Notes under the pieces: model-generated
What the model was told of the DNA's origin: nothing
Database searches by the model: none
The model's input: the letters and a program-made list of their open reading frames with translations, nothing else
Part shown: piece by piece, positions 33,598 through 41,961 of the stretch
How positions within the stretch are numbered: the first letter of the stretch is position 1
Layout: every line of letters starts with the position of its first letter
Made by a program: the position numbers and the translations under genes
Assembly: GCA_002336105.1 (NCBI GenBank)
Contig: DDEQ01000034.1
Coordinates: 1 to 64,000 of the forward strand
Reading direction: 5' to 3'
Length of the DNA: 64,000 nucleotides
DNA from: Chthonomonas sp. UBA1950
GTDB taxonomy: Bacteria; Armatimonadota; Fimbriimonadia; Fimbriimonadales; Fimbriimonadaceae

Positions 33598-34245
33598 ATG
33601 CACCTTTACCTGATTCGTCACGCTCAAACAGCTTGGAATAAGCTCGGACAGGCTCAAGGTCACACAGACATCCCTCTCGACGAAACAGGTGAAGAGCAGG
33701 CTCGACGTCTTGGCGAGTCATTTCGAAATCGCCCGATAGTCAAGGTCTACACGAGCGATCTGACTAGGAGCCGTATGACTGCTCAAGCCGTGGTTAACAC
33801 GACTGGTGCAACCTTGATTGCACGAGAAGATCTGCGGGAACGATCGTTTGGCGATTGGGAAGGTAGCAACTTTACTTGGGTTACTCAGCAATTAGCACTC
33901 GCTGCTGAAGAACAAGATATATCGCTTTCAGAAGTTCGCCCACCAAACGGGGAGTCTTTCATGGACGTTTGGGATCGACTTCAAAAAGTTCGCGATGATC
34001 TATTCTCTGAAACCGAAGAGACGGTCGTTGTTACCCATGGCGGCGCATGTTCCATTCTTCTTGCGCGATTGCTTATGGGAACGCTTCAAACTTCGCGTGG
34101 CTTCCGCTTCGCAAATACATCCGTGACTACTCTGGAAAAGAGACCCGAGGGGGCTTTTCTTATGACCAAGTACGATGATGCCTCGCACCTTGGGGACTTA
34201 GAAATCAGACGCATTCATGGCAACCTTGACGGAACGCATAAATAA
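33598..34245 (+). CDS. Histidine phosphatase family protein
   Basis: A 215-residue phosphoglycerate-mutase-like phosphatase: catalytic LIRHAQTAWN with His8, SDLTRSRMTAQAV, the RERSFGDWEG motif and the second catalytic His in VVVTHGGAC. Family members remove phosphate from metabolites (for example alpha-ribazole phosphate or sugar phosphates); the substrate is not clear. A GGTACCCT box precedes the ATG. It overlaps the lnt start by 29 bases. Confidence 0.93.
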   Translation: MHLYLIRHAQTAWNKLGQAQGHTDIPLDETGEEQARRLGESFRNRPIVKVYTSDLTRSRMTAQAVVNTTGATLIAREDLRERSFGDWEGSNFTWVTQQLALAAEEQDISLSEVRPPNGESFMDVWDRLQKVRDDLFSETEETVVVTHGGACSILLARLLMGTLQTSRGFRFANTSVTTLEKRPEGAFLMTKYDDASHLGDLEIRRIHGNLDGTHK

Positions 34246-35635
34246 GCGATTTTGGATTCCGCTGAGCGCGGTGTTGCTTGCCATTGCAACACTGGTCCCT
34301 TTTGCTGGCTTTCTCGTTTTTGTAGCCCTTATTCCATGGGTCAAGCTTCTTCCAGGATTAAGAAAGCCATTTCGTAGCGGATATCTATTTGGGCTGATCT
34401 ATGGCGGAGCCCAGCTATTTTGGATATTTCAGCTTGTTTCTAAATGGACCGAGAGCTTGCCCTTGGGAATCCTAACATGGCTCATTGCCACGTCCCTGAT
34501 GGCAATATATTATGGCCTTGCCACCTGGTTAGCAGCCTTCTATGCTCGGGCAGATAAATGGTGGGGTGTACCGCTGGTCTGGGCTGGCGTCGAGGTGTTC
34601 CGGTCGTACATTCCCGTCTTTGCATTCCCATGGGCGTTGGTCGCTTCCCCGCTTGCTGACTATCCTTTTCTAACCGGCTGGGCAAGGTTGGGAACAATCT
34701 TTTTGGTTGGTTTTTGGGTGGTTGTTATCAACGTCTGTCTCGCCCGCCGAGCGCGAAATTCGATCAACTTCGCCGTACTCGGCTTCCTCGCTGGTACCGC
34801 TTTCTTGCTTCTACACGTCGGTTCAACGGAGAATCGAAGGGTAACGATCGGTCAACCGGCCGTCGATATGGCTTTCGGCGATCCCGCCATGCAAGAACTG
34901 CTCCTCGCTGGACACATCGACAAAATAACCACCGAAGCCGAAACGGACCAGTCCAGCCTGCTTGTGCTTCCGGAAGGTGTTGCGCGCGGATATCGACCCA
35001 AGTTTCGACTTAGCGATAGATTCCCTACGATTTTTGGTTCACAAACCGGTGATGGACCTTACTACCAATCTGCAATTTCTTACGACAACGGGAACTGGGA
35101 CCAAGCCAACAAATCAAGACTCGTCATATTCGGGGAGTTCGTCCCGTTTCGAGATCAACTTCCCTTCCTCAAAGAGTTCCGCTTGCCGGGTGGAGACCTC
35201 GCTGCGGGAGATAAAGTAAGCGCGGTATCGGTTGGCTCAACAATGATCGGGCCTTTACTATGTTTTGAGGCACTCTTTCCGGATATCGCGTTTCGACAGT
35301 CTCAAAATGGCGCGCAGGTATTAACAATCCTAAGCAACGATGACTGGTTCATGGGCACGACCGCACCGCGACAATTGGCAAACGCTGCCACCTGGCGAGC
35401 CGTTGAAAACGGAACTACTGTTCTCCGAGCAGCATCTCTTGGAAAGAGCTTTATTGTGAATGCGAGCGGATCAGTGGTTGGAGAGGCTCCTATGAAACAG
35501 CCTTACGCGCTCACTCGCGGCATCGTCGTTCCAGCGAAACCACAGGCGCTACCAATCCTTCCTTTATTCCCTTTCCTTGCTGTTCTAAGTCTTCCGCTCA
35601 CGCCGATCATATTACGATTAAAACCTCGGAAGTAG
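34217..35635 (+). CDS. lnt: Apolipoprotein N-acyltransferase
   Basis: A 472-residue protein with several N-terminal membrane helices and a nitrilase-like domain holding the triad Glu (LLVLPEGVARG), Lys (SRLVIFGEFVPF preceded by NK) and Cys (IGPLLCFEALFPD). It adds the third acyl chain to lipoproteins at the periplasmic face of the inner membrane, supporting a diderm envelope. The first loop and segments such as FAFPWALVASPLADYP match Lnt. The N-terminal helices are divergent and the protein is slightly shorter than E. coli Lnt. TTG 34226 is an alternative start. Confidence 0.93.
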   Translation: MATLTERINKRFWIPLSAVLLAIATLVPFAGFLVFVALIPWVKLLPGLRKPFRSGYLFGLIYGGAQLFWIFQLVSKWTESLPLGILTWLIATSLMAIYYGLATWLAAFYARADKWWGVPLVWAGVEVFRSYIPVFAFPWALVASPLADYPFLTGWARLGTIFLVGFWVVVINVCLARRARNSINFAVLGFLAGTAFLLLHVGSTENRRVTIGQPAVDMAFGDPAMQELLLAGHIDKITTEAETDQSSLLVLPEGVARGYRPKFRLSDRFPTIFGSQTGDGPYYQSAISYDNGNWDQANKSRLVIFGEFVPFRDQLPFLKEFRLPGGDLAAGDKVSAVSVGSTMIGPLLCFEALFPDIAFRQSQNGAQVLTILSNDDWFMGTTAPRQLANAATWRAVENGTTVLRAASLGKSFIVNASGSVVGEAPMKQPYALTRGIVVPAKPQALPILPLFPFLAVLSLPLTPIILRLKPRK

Positions 35636-35649
35636 GACATACTTGCCTC

Positions 35650-37101
35650 ATGGCAGAGACCTCTGAAACCACCGTTGCCGACGAAAAGAATAAGAATAAG
35701 ATTCCACTTGATACTGACAAAGAGCCGATCATTTCACAGCACACCATTGGCGACCTGAAATACTCCGCCCAGGTTGGAATGCTACCCATCAAGAGCGATA
35801 CCGGTGAGGTCAGAGCTGGCATCTTCTACACGGCTTACAAGAAAGATGGCGTAGATGACGTTTCTCAACGACCGATCATGTTCACCTTCAACGGTGGACC
35901 GGGCTCGGCTTCAGTTTGGCTACACCTAGGCGCAGTTGGCCCAAAGCGCATCGAACTCTTGCCAGATGGGCAAATGCCGGCTCCGCCCTATAAGCTGATC
36001 GATAACCCTGATACATGGCTTCAACATGCTGATTTGGTCTTCATCGATCCGGTAGGCACTGGTTATTCACGAGCCGCAGAAAAAGAGTGGTCGAAAGAAT
36101 TCTGGGGGTTAGAAGGTGACCTCGAATCGGTCGCCGAATTCATTAGACTCTATTTGACTAGGGAAGGTCGTTGGTCATCTCCGGTCTACATCGCGGGCGA
36201 AAGCTATGGAACTACTCGTGCAGCGGGGCTATCTGGAAAGCTTGTCGACCGCGGAGTAGCTTTGAACGGTGTGATTCTGGTCAGTAGCATTCTTAACTTC
36301 CAAACCGCTCGATTCACAAAAGGAAACGACCTCCCGTACATACTTTTCTTACCGACCTACACTGCTGCGGCGTGGTACCACGGCAAGCTCAAAGGCTTCG
36401 AAAAGTTGAGCGATGCGCTCTCAGCTAGTCAACAATTTGCGTCTCTTGAGTACACCACTGCACTTGGGATGGGAGACCGAATTGACGCTGATACTCGGGC
36501 AAAGATTGTCACAAGACTATCCGAGTTAACAGGTCTATCAGAAGATTACATTGACGGTACGGATTTACGAATCAACATCCATCGGTTCTGCAAAGAGTTG
36601 CTACGCTCCGAAAAGCGAACAGTAGGAAGGATGGACGTTCGTTTTAAGGGTATCGACGAGTTGTCGATCAACGAACACCCTCAACACGATCCATCAACAT
36701 CGGCCCTCCTTCCGCCGTACACAGCGATGATCAACGACTATTTGTCGCGAACACTCGGCTACAAGACAGATGTGCCGTATCACGTGTTCGCTCCTGGCGA
36801 ACTGTGGGCCAACTGGACCTACGGCGACGCAGGTAAAGGGTATCCCGATACGAGCGAATCTCTGAGAAACGCTCTTTCAAAGAATCCATACATGAAAGTA
36901 TTTGTCGCGTCCGGATTCTACGATCTCGCTACTCCCTATTTCGCTACCCAATACACCTTGTCTCACCTCGGCCTCGATCCATCGCTCAAAGAGAATTTCT
37001 CCGCAGGATATTACGAAGCAGGGCACATGATGTATATCGACGAAAAATGCCTAGCTCAGCTTGCGGCAGACATAGGCAAGTTCATGAAAATATCTTCATA
37101 G
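35650..37101 (+). CDS. Serine carboxypeptidase (S10) family protein
   Basis: A 483-residue alpha/beta-hydrolase of the S10 type: oxyanion segment FTFNGGPGSASVWLHLGAVG, nucleophile Ser185 in IAGESYGTTRA, then Asp in SGFYDLATPYFATQY and His in EAGHMMYID. Enzymes of this family release C-terminal residues from peptides. There is no signal peptide, so it appears cytoplasmic. No ribosome site at a good distance; CATACT ends six bases before ATG. It follows lnt by 14 bases but need not be in its transcript. Confidence 0.93.
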   Translation: MAETSETTVADEKNKNKIPLDTDKEPIISQHTIGDLKYSAQVGMLPIKSDTGEVRAGIFYTAYKKDGVDDVSQRPIMFTFNGGPGSASVWLHLGAVGPKRIELLPDGQMPAPPYKLIDNPDTWLQHADLVFIDPVGTGYSRAAEKEWSKEFWGLEGDLESVAEFIRLYLTREGRWSSPVYIAGESYGTTRAAGLSGKLVDRGVALNGVILVSSILNFQTARFTKGNDLPYILFLPTYTAAAWYHGKLKGFEKLSDALSASQQFASLEYTTALGMGDRIDADTRAKIVTRLSELTGLSEDYIDGTDLRINIHRFCKELLRSEKRTVGRMDVRFKGIDELSINEHPQHDPSTSALLPPYTAMINDYLSRTLGYKTDVPYHVFAPGELWANWTYGDAGKGYPDTSESLRNALSKNPYMKVFVASGFYDLATPYFATQYTLSHLGLDPSLKENFSAGYYEAGHMMYIDEKCLAQLAADIGKFMKISS

Positions 37102-37115
37102 CCACATGAGCATCC

Positions 37116-37137
37116 CGAGGACTCGATAGGGTCCTCG
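37116..37137 (+). terminator. Stem-loop between carboxypeptidase and ridA
   Basis: CGAGGAC pairs with GTCCTCG (7-bp perfect stem, eight-base loop), 14 bases after the stop. There is no U tract, so termination is uncertain. Confidence 0.4.
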
Positions 37138-37164
37138 AGGTGTGCTACGTGCTACCATCGAGGA

Positions 37165-37545
37165 ATGAGTCGCGAAGTTATTTCGACATCTGGCGCTCCT
37201 GGAGCCATCGGCCCGTACAGCCAAGCCATCGCAGCCTCAGGTAGCTTCCTTTTTCTTTCTGGTCAAATTCCACTAACTCCGTCAGGAGAGATCATCACTG
37301 GAGATATCAAGACCCAGACAGAGCAGGTCATGAAGAACATTCAAGCGGTGCTAGAAGCTAAAGGGCTCACGTTCTCAAACGTAGTCAAGACAACAATTCT
37401 GCTATCCTCGATGGACCATTTTGCAGCTGTAAACGAAGTCTATGGTTCATTCTTTCCGTCAGAACCACCAGCTCGCTCAACTTTCGCCGTCGCCGGACTC
37501 CCACGCGGCGTAGATGTTGAGATCGAATCCATCGCAGTCTATTAG
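37165..37545 (+). CDS. ridA: RidA family enamine/imine deaminase
   Basis: A 126-residue protein of normal RidA length: GAIGPYSQAIAASGSFLFLS, GQIPLTPSGEII, TEQVMKNIQAVLEAKGLTFS and PPARSTFAVAGLPRGVDVEI with the conserved Arg that binds the substrate carboxylate. It hydrolyses reactive enamines made by PLP enzymes. TACCAT ends six bases before ATG. It is followed three bases after its stop by the next gene, so the two may share a transcript. Confidence 0.96.
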   Translation: MSREVISTSGAPGAIGPYSQAIAASGSFLFLSGQIPLTPSGEIITGDIKTQTEQVMKNIQAVLEAKGLTFSNVVKTTILLSSMDHFAAVNEVYGSFFPSEPPARSTFAVAGLPRGVDVEIESIAVY

Positions 37546-37548
37546 CCT

Positions 37549-38454
37549 ATGAAAAATGTAGTTTCCGTCAGTCTTGGCACCAGCAAGCGCAACAAAAAGG
37601 ACGAGGTCGAGATACTCGGTGAGAAGTTTCTTTTGGAACGGGTCGGGACAGACGGAGACTTACAAAAATTCGGCCAGATGTTCTCTGACCTTGATGGCAA
37701 AGTGGACGCACTGGGTGTCGGCGGGGCAGATATATACGTGGTCATTGAGCAAAAGAGATACGCATTTGCTCAAATCCTCAAACTCATTAGCGGCGCAAAA
37801 CAAACGCCAGTCGTCGATGGGAGTGGGTTAAAACACACGCTCGAACGGGAAACCATAAGGACCCTGCAACGAGAAGGAACGATCGATTTCCCTAAAGAGA
37901 AGGTTCTCCTTGTTTCTGCTGTTGATCGATTTGGAATGGCACAAGCACTCGTTGAAGCTGGTGCGCAAACCATTTTTGGCGATCTACTCTTTGGAATTGG
38001 AATCCCGATTCCGCTTACAAAATACAGTCAGGTTAAAGCTATAGGGAGCACAGTCCTACCAATCATCACCAAGCTGCCCTTTAAGTGGTTTTATCCAACG
38101 GGTGAAAAACAAGAACAGCGGACACCAACAAACGGCAAAATATTCGACGAATGCACGTTCATTTGCGGCGATTGGCACTACATTCGCCGATATGCACCGG
38201 ACAAGATGCCCGGTAAAACAATCCTGACCCAAACACTTAGAAAGGCTGATCTAGATTGGCTCAAAGAAACAGGCGTTCGACGAGCCATCACAACGACCCC
38301 TGTCATTGGCGGTGAGACCTTTGCCACGAACGTGATGGAAGGTGTCATCGTATCCATACTTGGGAAACGACCAGAATTGTTAAGTGAAAATGATTACCTC
38401 GACACCTTAGCAAAGCTCAACTGGCACCCTAACGTCATCGAACTCAACCCTTAA
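37549..38454 (+). CDS. Conserved protein annotated elsewhere as quinate 5-dehydrogenase
   Basis: A 301-residue protein with the segments VVSVSLGTSKRNKKDEVEIL, GEKFLLERVGTDGD, VDALGVGGADIYV, QTPVVDGSGLKHTLER, VLLVSAVDRFGMAQALVEAG, IFGDLLFGIGIPIP and LPFKWFYPTGEKQEQ. I recall close relatives labelled quinate 5-dehydrogenase in several phyla, but I know of no biochemical support and it does not resemble canonical quinate/shikimate dehydrogenases. It sits 29 bases before an acyl-ACP-reductase-like gene, and the pairing suggests a shared pathway. Function should be taken as unknown. Confidence 0.75.
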   Translation: MKNVVSVSLGTSKRNKKDEVEILGEKFLLERVGTDGDLQKFGQMFSDLDGKVDALGVGGADIYVVIEQKRYAFAQILKLISGAKQTPVVDGSGLKHTLERETIRTLQREGTIDFPKEKVLLVSAVDRFGMAQALVEAGAQTIFGDLLFGIGIPIPLTKYSQVKAIGSTVLPIITKLPFKWFYPTGEKQEQRTPTNGKIFDECTFICGDWHYIRRYAPDKMPGKTILTQTLRKADLDWLKETGVRRAITTTPVIGGETFATNVMEGVIVSILGKRPELLSENDYLDTLAKLNWHPNVIELNP

Positions 38455-38483
38455 AACGGGTACCCTCCAAAAACTCTCGCAAC

Positions 38484-39566
38484 ATGGCGCGATTCGCATT
38501 TATCATTCACCCGCTCAGTAAGCGGGATGTAGCCCGCAAATACAAGATTGCAAAATACTTGCCCGAAAGTGCAGTAGAAGCAGTCATGGGGCGAAAAAAA
38601 CCTTTTGTGATCAGTGAGATCACAGGTATTGAGTCACCAACAGGTGCAACAACCTCAGGTTTGTTCATCGCTCTTCCGCTCACACCTCGCCAAATGATTC
38701 AGACCATGCCGATGCGGCAAGTCTATGACAAGATTGTGCGCTGTGCCGAAATTGGAAAAGAGCATGGTGCAGATCTTATTGGACTCGGTGCTTTCACGAG
38801 CGTCGTCGGAGACGGCGGCATAACCGTTGCGAAAGAAGCCCCGATTGGCGTGACGACTGGCAATTCATATACTGTAGCAACCGCTATTCAAGGAACAATC
38901 AACGCCTGCAAACGGCTTGACATCGACCTAGGAACAGCGACTTTGGCCGTGGTCGGTGCAACCGGCTCAATCGGAAAAACCTGTGCTCAAGTCTTAGCTC
39001 GCGACTTTGGAAGAACCATCCTTGTTGGGCGCGATCAACTACGAACGCAAGCCCTCACCGAAGGCATCCAGAACAGCGAAGCAACAACCAATGTCGAGGC
39101 TATTAAAGAAGCCGACGCCATTATTACGGTAAGTTCCGCCGGAAAAGAACTTGTTTTCCCTGAGCACCTCAAACCAGGTGCCATTGTCTGTGATGTCGCC
39201 CGTCCGAGGGATGTTTCGGTTCGCGTCGCAAAAGAACGACCGGATGTCCTTGTTATCGAAGGCGGCGTAGTTAAAGTCCCAGGGGACGTCGAGTTTAATT
39301 TCAGCTTTGGGTTCCCCGAGAAAACCGCATACGCTTGCATGAGCGAAACCATGATCCTGGCCCTAGAGAACGATCCTTCGCTCTTTAATTTCACCTTGGG
39401 TAAAGAGGTTTCAGTAGAGCAAGTCGACGAAATCAATGCGCTTGCAGACAAACACGGCTTTAAACTCGCTGGGTTTAGGAGCTTCGAGCATGCCGTCAGC
39501 GAAGAGGCTGTTATCCGCGCAAAGAATGCTCGGCTGACTTCGACAACGGTTGCAAGAGGGACTTAG
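38484..39566 (+). CDS. Acyl-ACP-reductase-like / COG5322 dehydrogenase
   Basis: A 360-residue protein with a Rossmann motif AVVGATGSIGKTCAQVLA in the middle, preceded by ADLIGLGAFTSVVGDGG and TTGNSYTVATAIQG and followed by ITVSSAGKELVFPEHL, IVCDVARPRDVS and ACMSETMILALE. The order and wording match cyanobacterial long-chain acyl-ACP reductase (AAR) and its COG5322 relatives. The AAR nucleophile Cys region (a Cys between the two halves) is represented here by INACKRLDIDLG. Outside cyanobacteria the reaction is not established. GGTACCCT lies 17 bases before the ATG. Confidence 0.78.
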   Translation: MARFAFIIHPLSKRDVARKYKIAKYLPESAVEAVMGRKKPFVISEITGIESPTGATTSGLFIALPLTPRQMIQTMPMRQVYDKIVRCAEIGKEHGADLIGLGAFTSVVGDGGITVAKEAPIGVTTGNSYTVATAIQGTINACKRLDIDLGTATLAVVGATGSIGKTCAQVLARDFGRTILVGRDQLRTQALTEGIQNSEATTNVEAIKEADAIITVSSAGKELVFPEHLKPGAIVCDVARPRDVSVRVAKERPDVLVIEGGVVKVPGDVEFNFSFGFPEKTAYACMSETMILALENDPSLFNFTLGKEVSVEQVDEINALADKHGFKLAGFRSFEHAVSEEAVIRAKNARLTSTTVARGT

Positions 39567-39647
39567 CTTGGCACTTTGGGGCCGAATTTCAAGATGTACG
39601 GTAGAATAGCTGGCATTGATCAAAGTCAGCCGAAAAGGGAGGGTTAA

Positions 39648-40625
39648 GTGAACGATACAGCTTCCCTCGCCAAACAGTTCAAAGCGGAGCTTGATGGAAT
39701 CAGTACGATTCTGATCGGTACGCATCTTAATCCAGACGGTGATGCCTTGGGCAGCGCTCTTGCGATGTCCCAATATCTTAATCGACTTGGGATCCATAAC
39801 GAGATTCTGTGCCATCACCCCGCGCCTCGCAATCTACAGTTTCTGCCTGGCGTCGAAAAGGTTAGACAGAAACCGAAATACGAGAAATATGATCTCGGGA
39901 TTATCCTCGATCTAGATTCCACCGACAGGCTCGGCAACATGGAGCCTTTCTTTACGGGATGTTCAAGGTTGGTCGTGATTGATCATCACGTTCCACATGA
40001 GGCACCAGGCGATTTGCGAATTGTTGACACATCTGCAAGCGCAACAGCTCTGATTCTCACTCGATTGTTCCTTGCACTCGAAGCAACAATCACACCGGAT
40101 ATGGCGACGTGTTTGCTTACGGGAATCGTGACTGACACCGGTTCATTCCGTTTCCGCAACACGACTCCTGAGGCGCTTGGACTTTCCGCTGTTCTTCTCG
40201 AAAACGGCGCAGACTTAAACCGTGTCAGCGAAGAAGTATTCCAAAGGAAGCCCCTTGCCTCAACCCGATTGCTGGGTCATACCCTCGACACCATGCGACT
40301 GGATTGCAACAACCAGATCGCGTGGGGCGTGGTCACTCTCAACGACTTTGAACACACAGACGCTAAAGACGAGGACACCGAGGGTTTCGTCAATGAAATG
40401 TTGTTCATTGATTCCGTTCTCATCGCAGCAATACTCCGAGAGCCAAAACTCGGCAAAGTACGGTGTTCGATCAGGTCAAGAGGCGATCTTGACGTTGCCT
40501 CAGTAGCAAGAGAATTCGGAGGCGGCGGTCATCGCAACGCTGCCGGATGTACGTTTGATCTCACAATCGAGGAAGCCGAGACTCTTCTAGTCAACGCTTT
40601 GAAAAAGTGCTTGGCGTCCTGCTAA
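39648..40625 (+). CDS. nrnA: DHH/DHHA1 phosphoesterase, NrnA type
   Basis: A 325-residue protein: GTHLNPDGDALGSALAMSQY (motifs I and II), LILDLDSTD-like IILDLDSTDRLG, the DHH motif LVVIDHHVPHE, and the DHHA1 motif FGGGGHRNAAGC. It degrades short RNA oligonucleotides and can remove the 3' phosphate from pAp. Start GTG 39648 has GGGAGG eight bases upstream and TAGAAT further up (39603-39608). It overlaps the truB start by 19 bases. Confidence 0.96.
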   Translation: MNDTASLAKQFKAELDGISTILIGTHLNPDGDALGSALAMSQYLNRLGIHNEILCHHPAPRNLQFLPGVEKVRQKPKYEKYDLGIILDLDSTDRLGNMEPFFTGCSRLVVIDHHVPHEAPGDLRIVDTSASATALILTRLFLALEATITPDMATCLLTGIVTDTGSFRFRNTTPEALGLSAVLLENGADLNRVSEEVFQRKPLASTRLLGHTLDTMRLDCNNQIAWGVVTLNDFEHTDAKDEDTEGFVNEMLFIDSVLIAAILREPKLGKVRCSIRSRGDLDVASVAREFGGGGHRNAAGCTFDLTIEEAETLLVNALKKCLASC

Positions 40626-41482
40626 TCGACAAAGAGCGTGGCTTAACCTCGCACGATGTCATCAACCAGGTTAGGCGAAGGCTGCAAACAAGGCGCGTCG
40701 GACACTCCGGCACGTTAGATCCTCTAGCTACAGGACTTCTGGTTGTGGCAGTCGGCCCCGCCACTCGATTTCTGCAATATCTACCGCTCGAACCAAAAGA
40801 GTATGTTGCTGAGGTCAAGTTCGGTCAATCAACGGAAACACTTGATGCCGAGGGACCCGTTATTTCCGAAGCAACCCCACCATCGGATCTTTCTGGAGCA
40901 ATCGCTGATATACGCGATAATTTCCTTGGATTGATAGAGCAAGTTCCGCCTATGTACAGCGCGATCAAGGTTGATGGTAAACCGCTGTACACATACGCTA
41001 GACAGGGAAAAGAGATTAAGCGGGAGCCTAGGCGAGTTCATATTGCAGAACTTGAAGTAATGCAGGTCGATGGCGATCAAGCCAACATTCGCGTTGTTTG
41101 CAGTGGGGGAACTTACATTCGAACCCTGGCAGACGACATTGGCAAGTCAATCGGATGTGGCGCACACCTTACCGGTCTCAGGCGAACAAAAGTTGGACGT
41201 TTTAATTTATCTCACTCTGTTAACCTGGCCAACGTGAGTCAGTCAGACATTGTGCCGCTCGAAGAAGCCCTCAAGCCGCTACCAATGCTTCAATTGGATG
41301 TAGCTGGTGTCCAAAACGTGCGTGAAGGACGCCAAATACCACTGCCGACCGACCTCGACCTCGGGTCGAAATCATTGGTCGCTCTGATTGATCCAAAGGG
41401 CCGAGTTTTTAGTATTGCCCGTGAAATTAGCAACCAACTTCAGCCAGAATGCGTCATTCCTGCTGAAGGTATGGTCGAATGA
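40607..41482 (+). CDS. truB: tRNA pseudouridine(55) synthase
   Basis: A 291-residue TruB: LIDKERGLTSHDVINQVRR, then GHSGTLDPLATGLL with catalytic Asp38, KEYVAEVKFG, PPMYSAIKVDGKPLYTYAR and GGTYIRTLADDIG. It makes pseudouridine 55 in the T loop of tRNA. Start GTG 40607 overlaps nrnA by 19 bases. The nrnA-truB neighbourhood (with rbfA and infB in many genomes) is a usual one, though rbfA and infB are not here. Its stop overlaps the DUF2752 start by four bases. Confidence 0.97.
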   Translation: MLGVLLIDKERGLTSHDVINQVRRRLQTRRVGHSGTLDPLATGLLVVAVGPATRFLQYLPLEPKEYVAEVKFGQSTETLDAEGPVISEATPPSDLSGAIADIRDNFLGLIEQVPPMYSAIKVDGKPLYTYARQGKEIKREPRRVHIAELEVMQVDGDQANIRVVCSGGTYIRTLADDIGKSIGCGAHLTGLRRTKVGRFNLSHSVNLANVSQSDIVPLEEALKPLPMLQLDVAGVQNVREGRQIPLPTDLDLGSKSLVALIDPKGRVFSIAREISNQLQPECVIPAEGMVE

Positions 41483-41961
41483 AACTGCTTGAAACCCCAC
41501 GTCCCGGCTACCCCATCATGGGGCAACTAGCCTGGTTTGGTTTTTGGCTAGTTATCACTGGTATCGCGCTCTGGTTACATCCGGCAGCTTCAGGACATGG
41601 CACTCACGAACAGCTCGGGTTAGCTCCATGCCCTAGCGTTCTCATTATGGACAGGCCGTGCCCAGGTTGCGGCCTAACAACCAGTTGGACCGCTTTCGTA
41701 CATGGCGATTTCAGAACCGCTTTCCACGCCCATCCGTTGGGGCCAATCCTATACCTTGGCTTTACGGCATCGGCGTGGATCGGTCTAGTCGGCTACTTCA
41801 AGAAGCAACGGCTGATCACCGATTCGGTTGAGGTAAGTCGCTTTATGGTAGGGGTCGCCACCGTATTTCTTTGTTTTGGACTCATCAGAATGGCGGTAAC
41901 CCCACACTATGCGAATAGCCTAGAGAACGCGATGGTCGGTCGCGTTACGGCTTCGCGCTAA
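41479..41961 (+). CDS. DUF2752 membrane protein
   Basis: A 160-residue protein with about three membrane helices and the DUF2752 signature CPGCGLTTSWTAFVHGDF followed by AFHAHPLGPILYLGFTA. Function unknown. It begins within the last four bases of truB (ATGA), and its final 17 bases overlap the convergent phosphodiesterase-like gene. Confidence 0.88.
   Translation: MKLLETPRPGYPIMGQLAWFGFWLVITGIALWLHPAASGHGTHEQLGLAPCPSVLIMDRPCPGCGLTTSWTAFVHGDFRTAFHAHPLGPILYLGFTASAWIGLVGYFKKQRLITDSVEVSRFMVGVATVFLCFGLIRMAVTPHYANSLENAMVGRVTASR

Noticed and set aside
39035..39818. Two minus-strand frames over the AAR-like gene and the start of nrnA
   Set aside because: No ribosome site or TANNNT box, and both lie on strongly supported genes.
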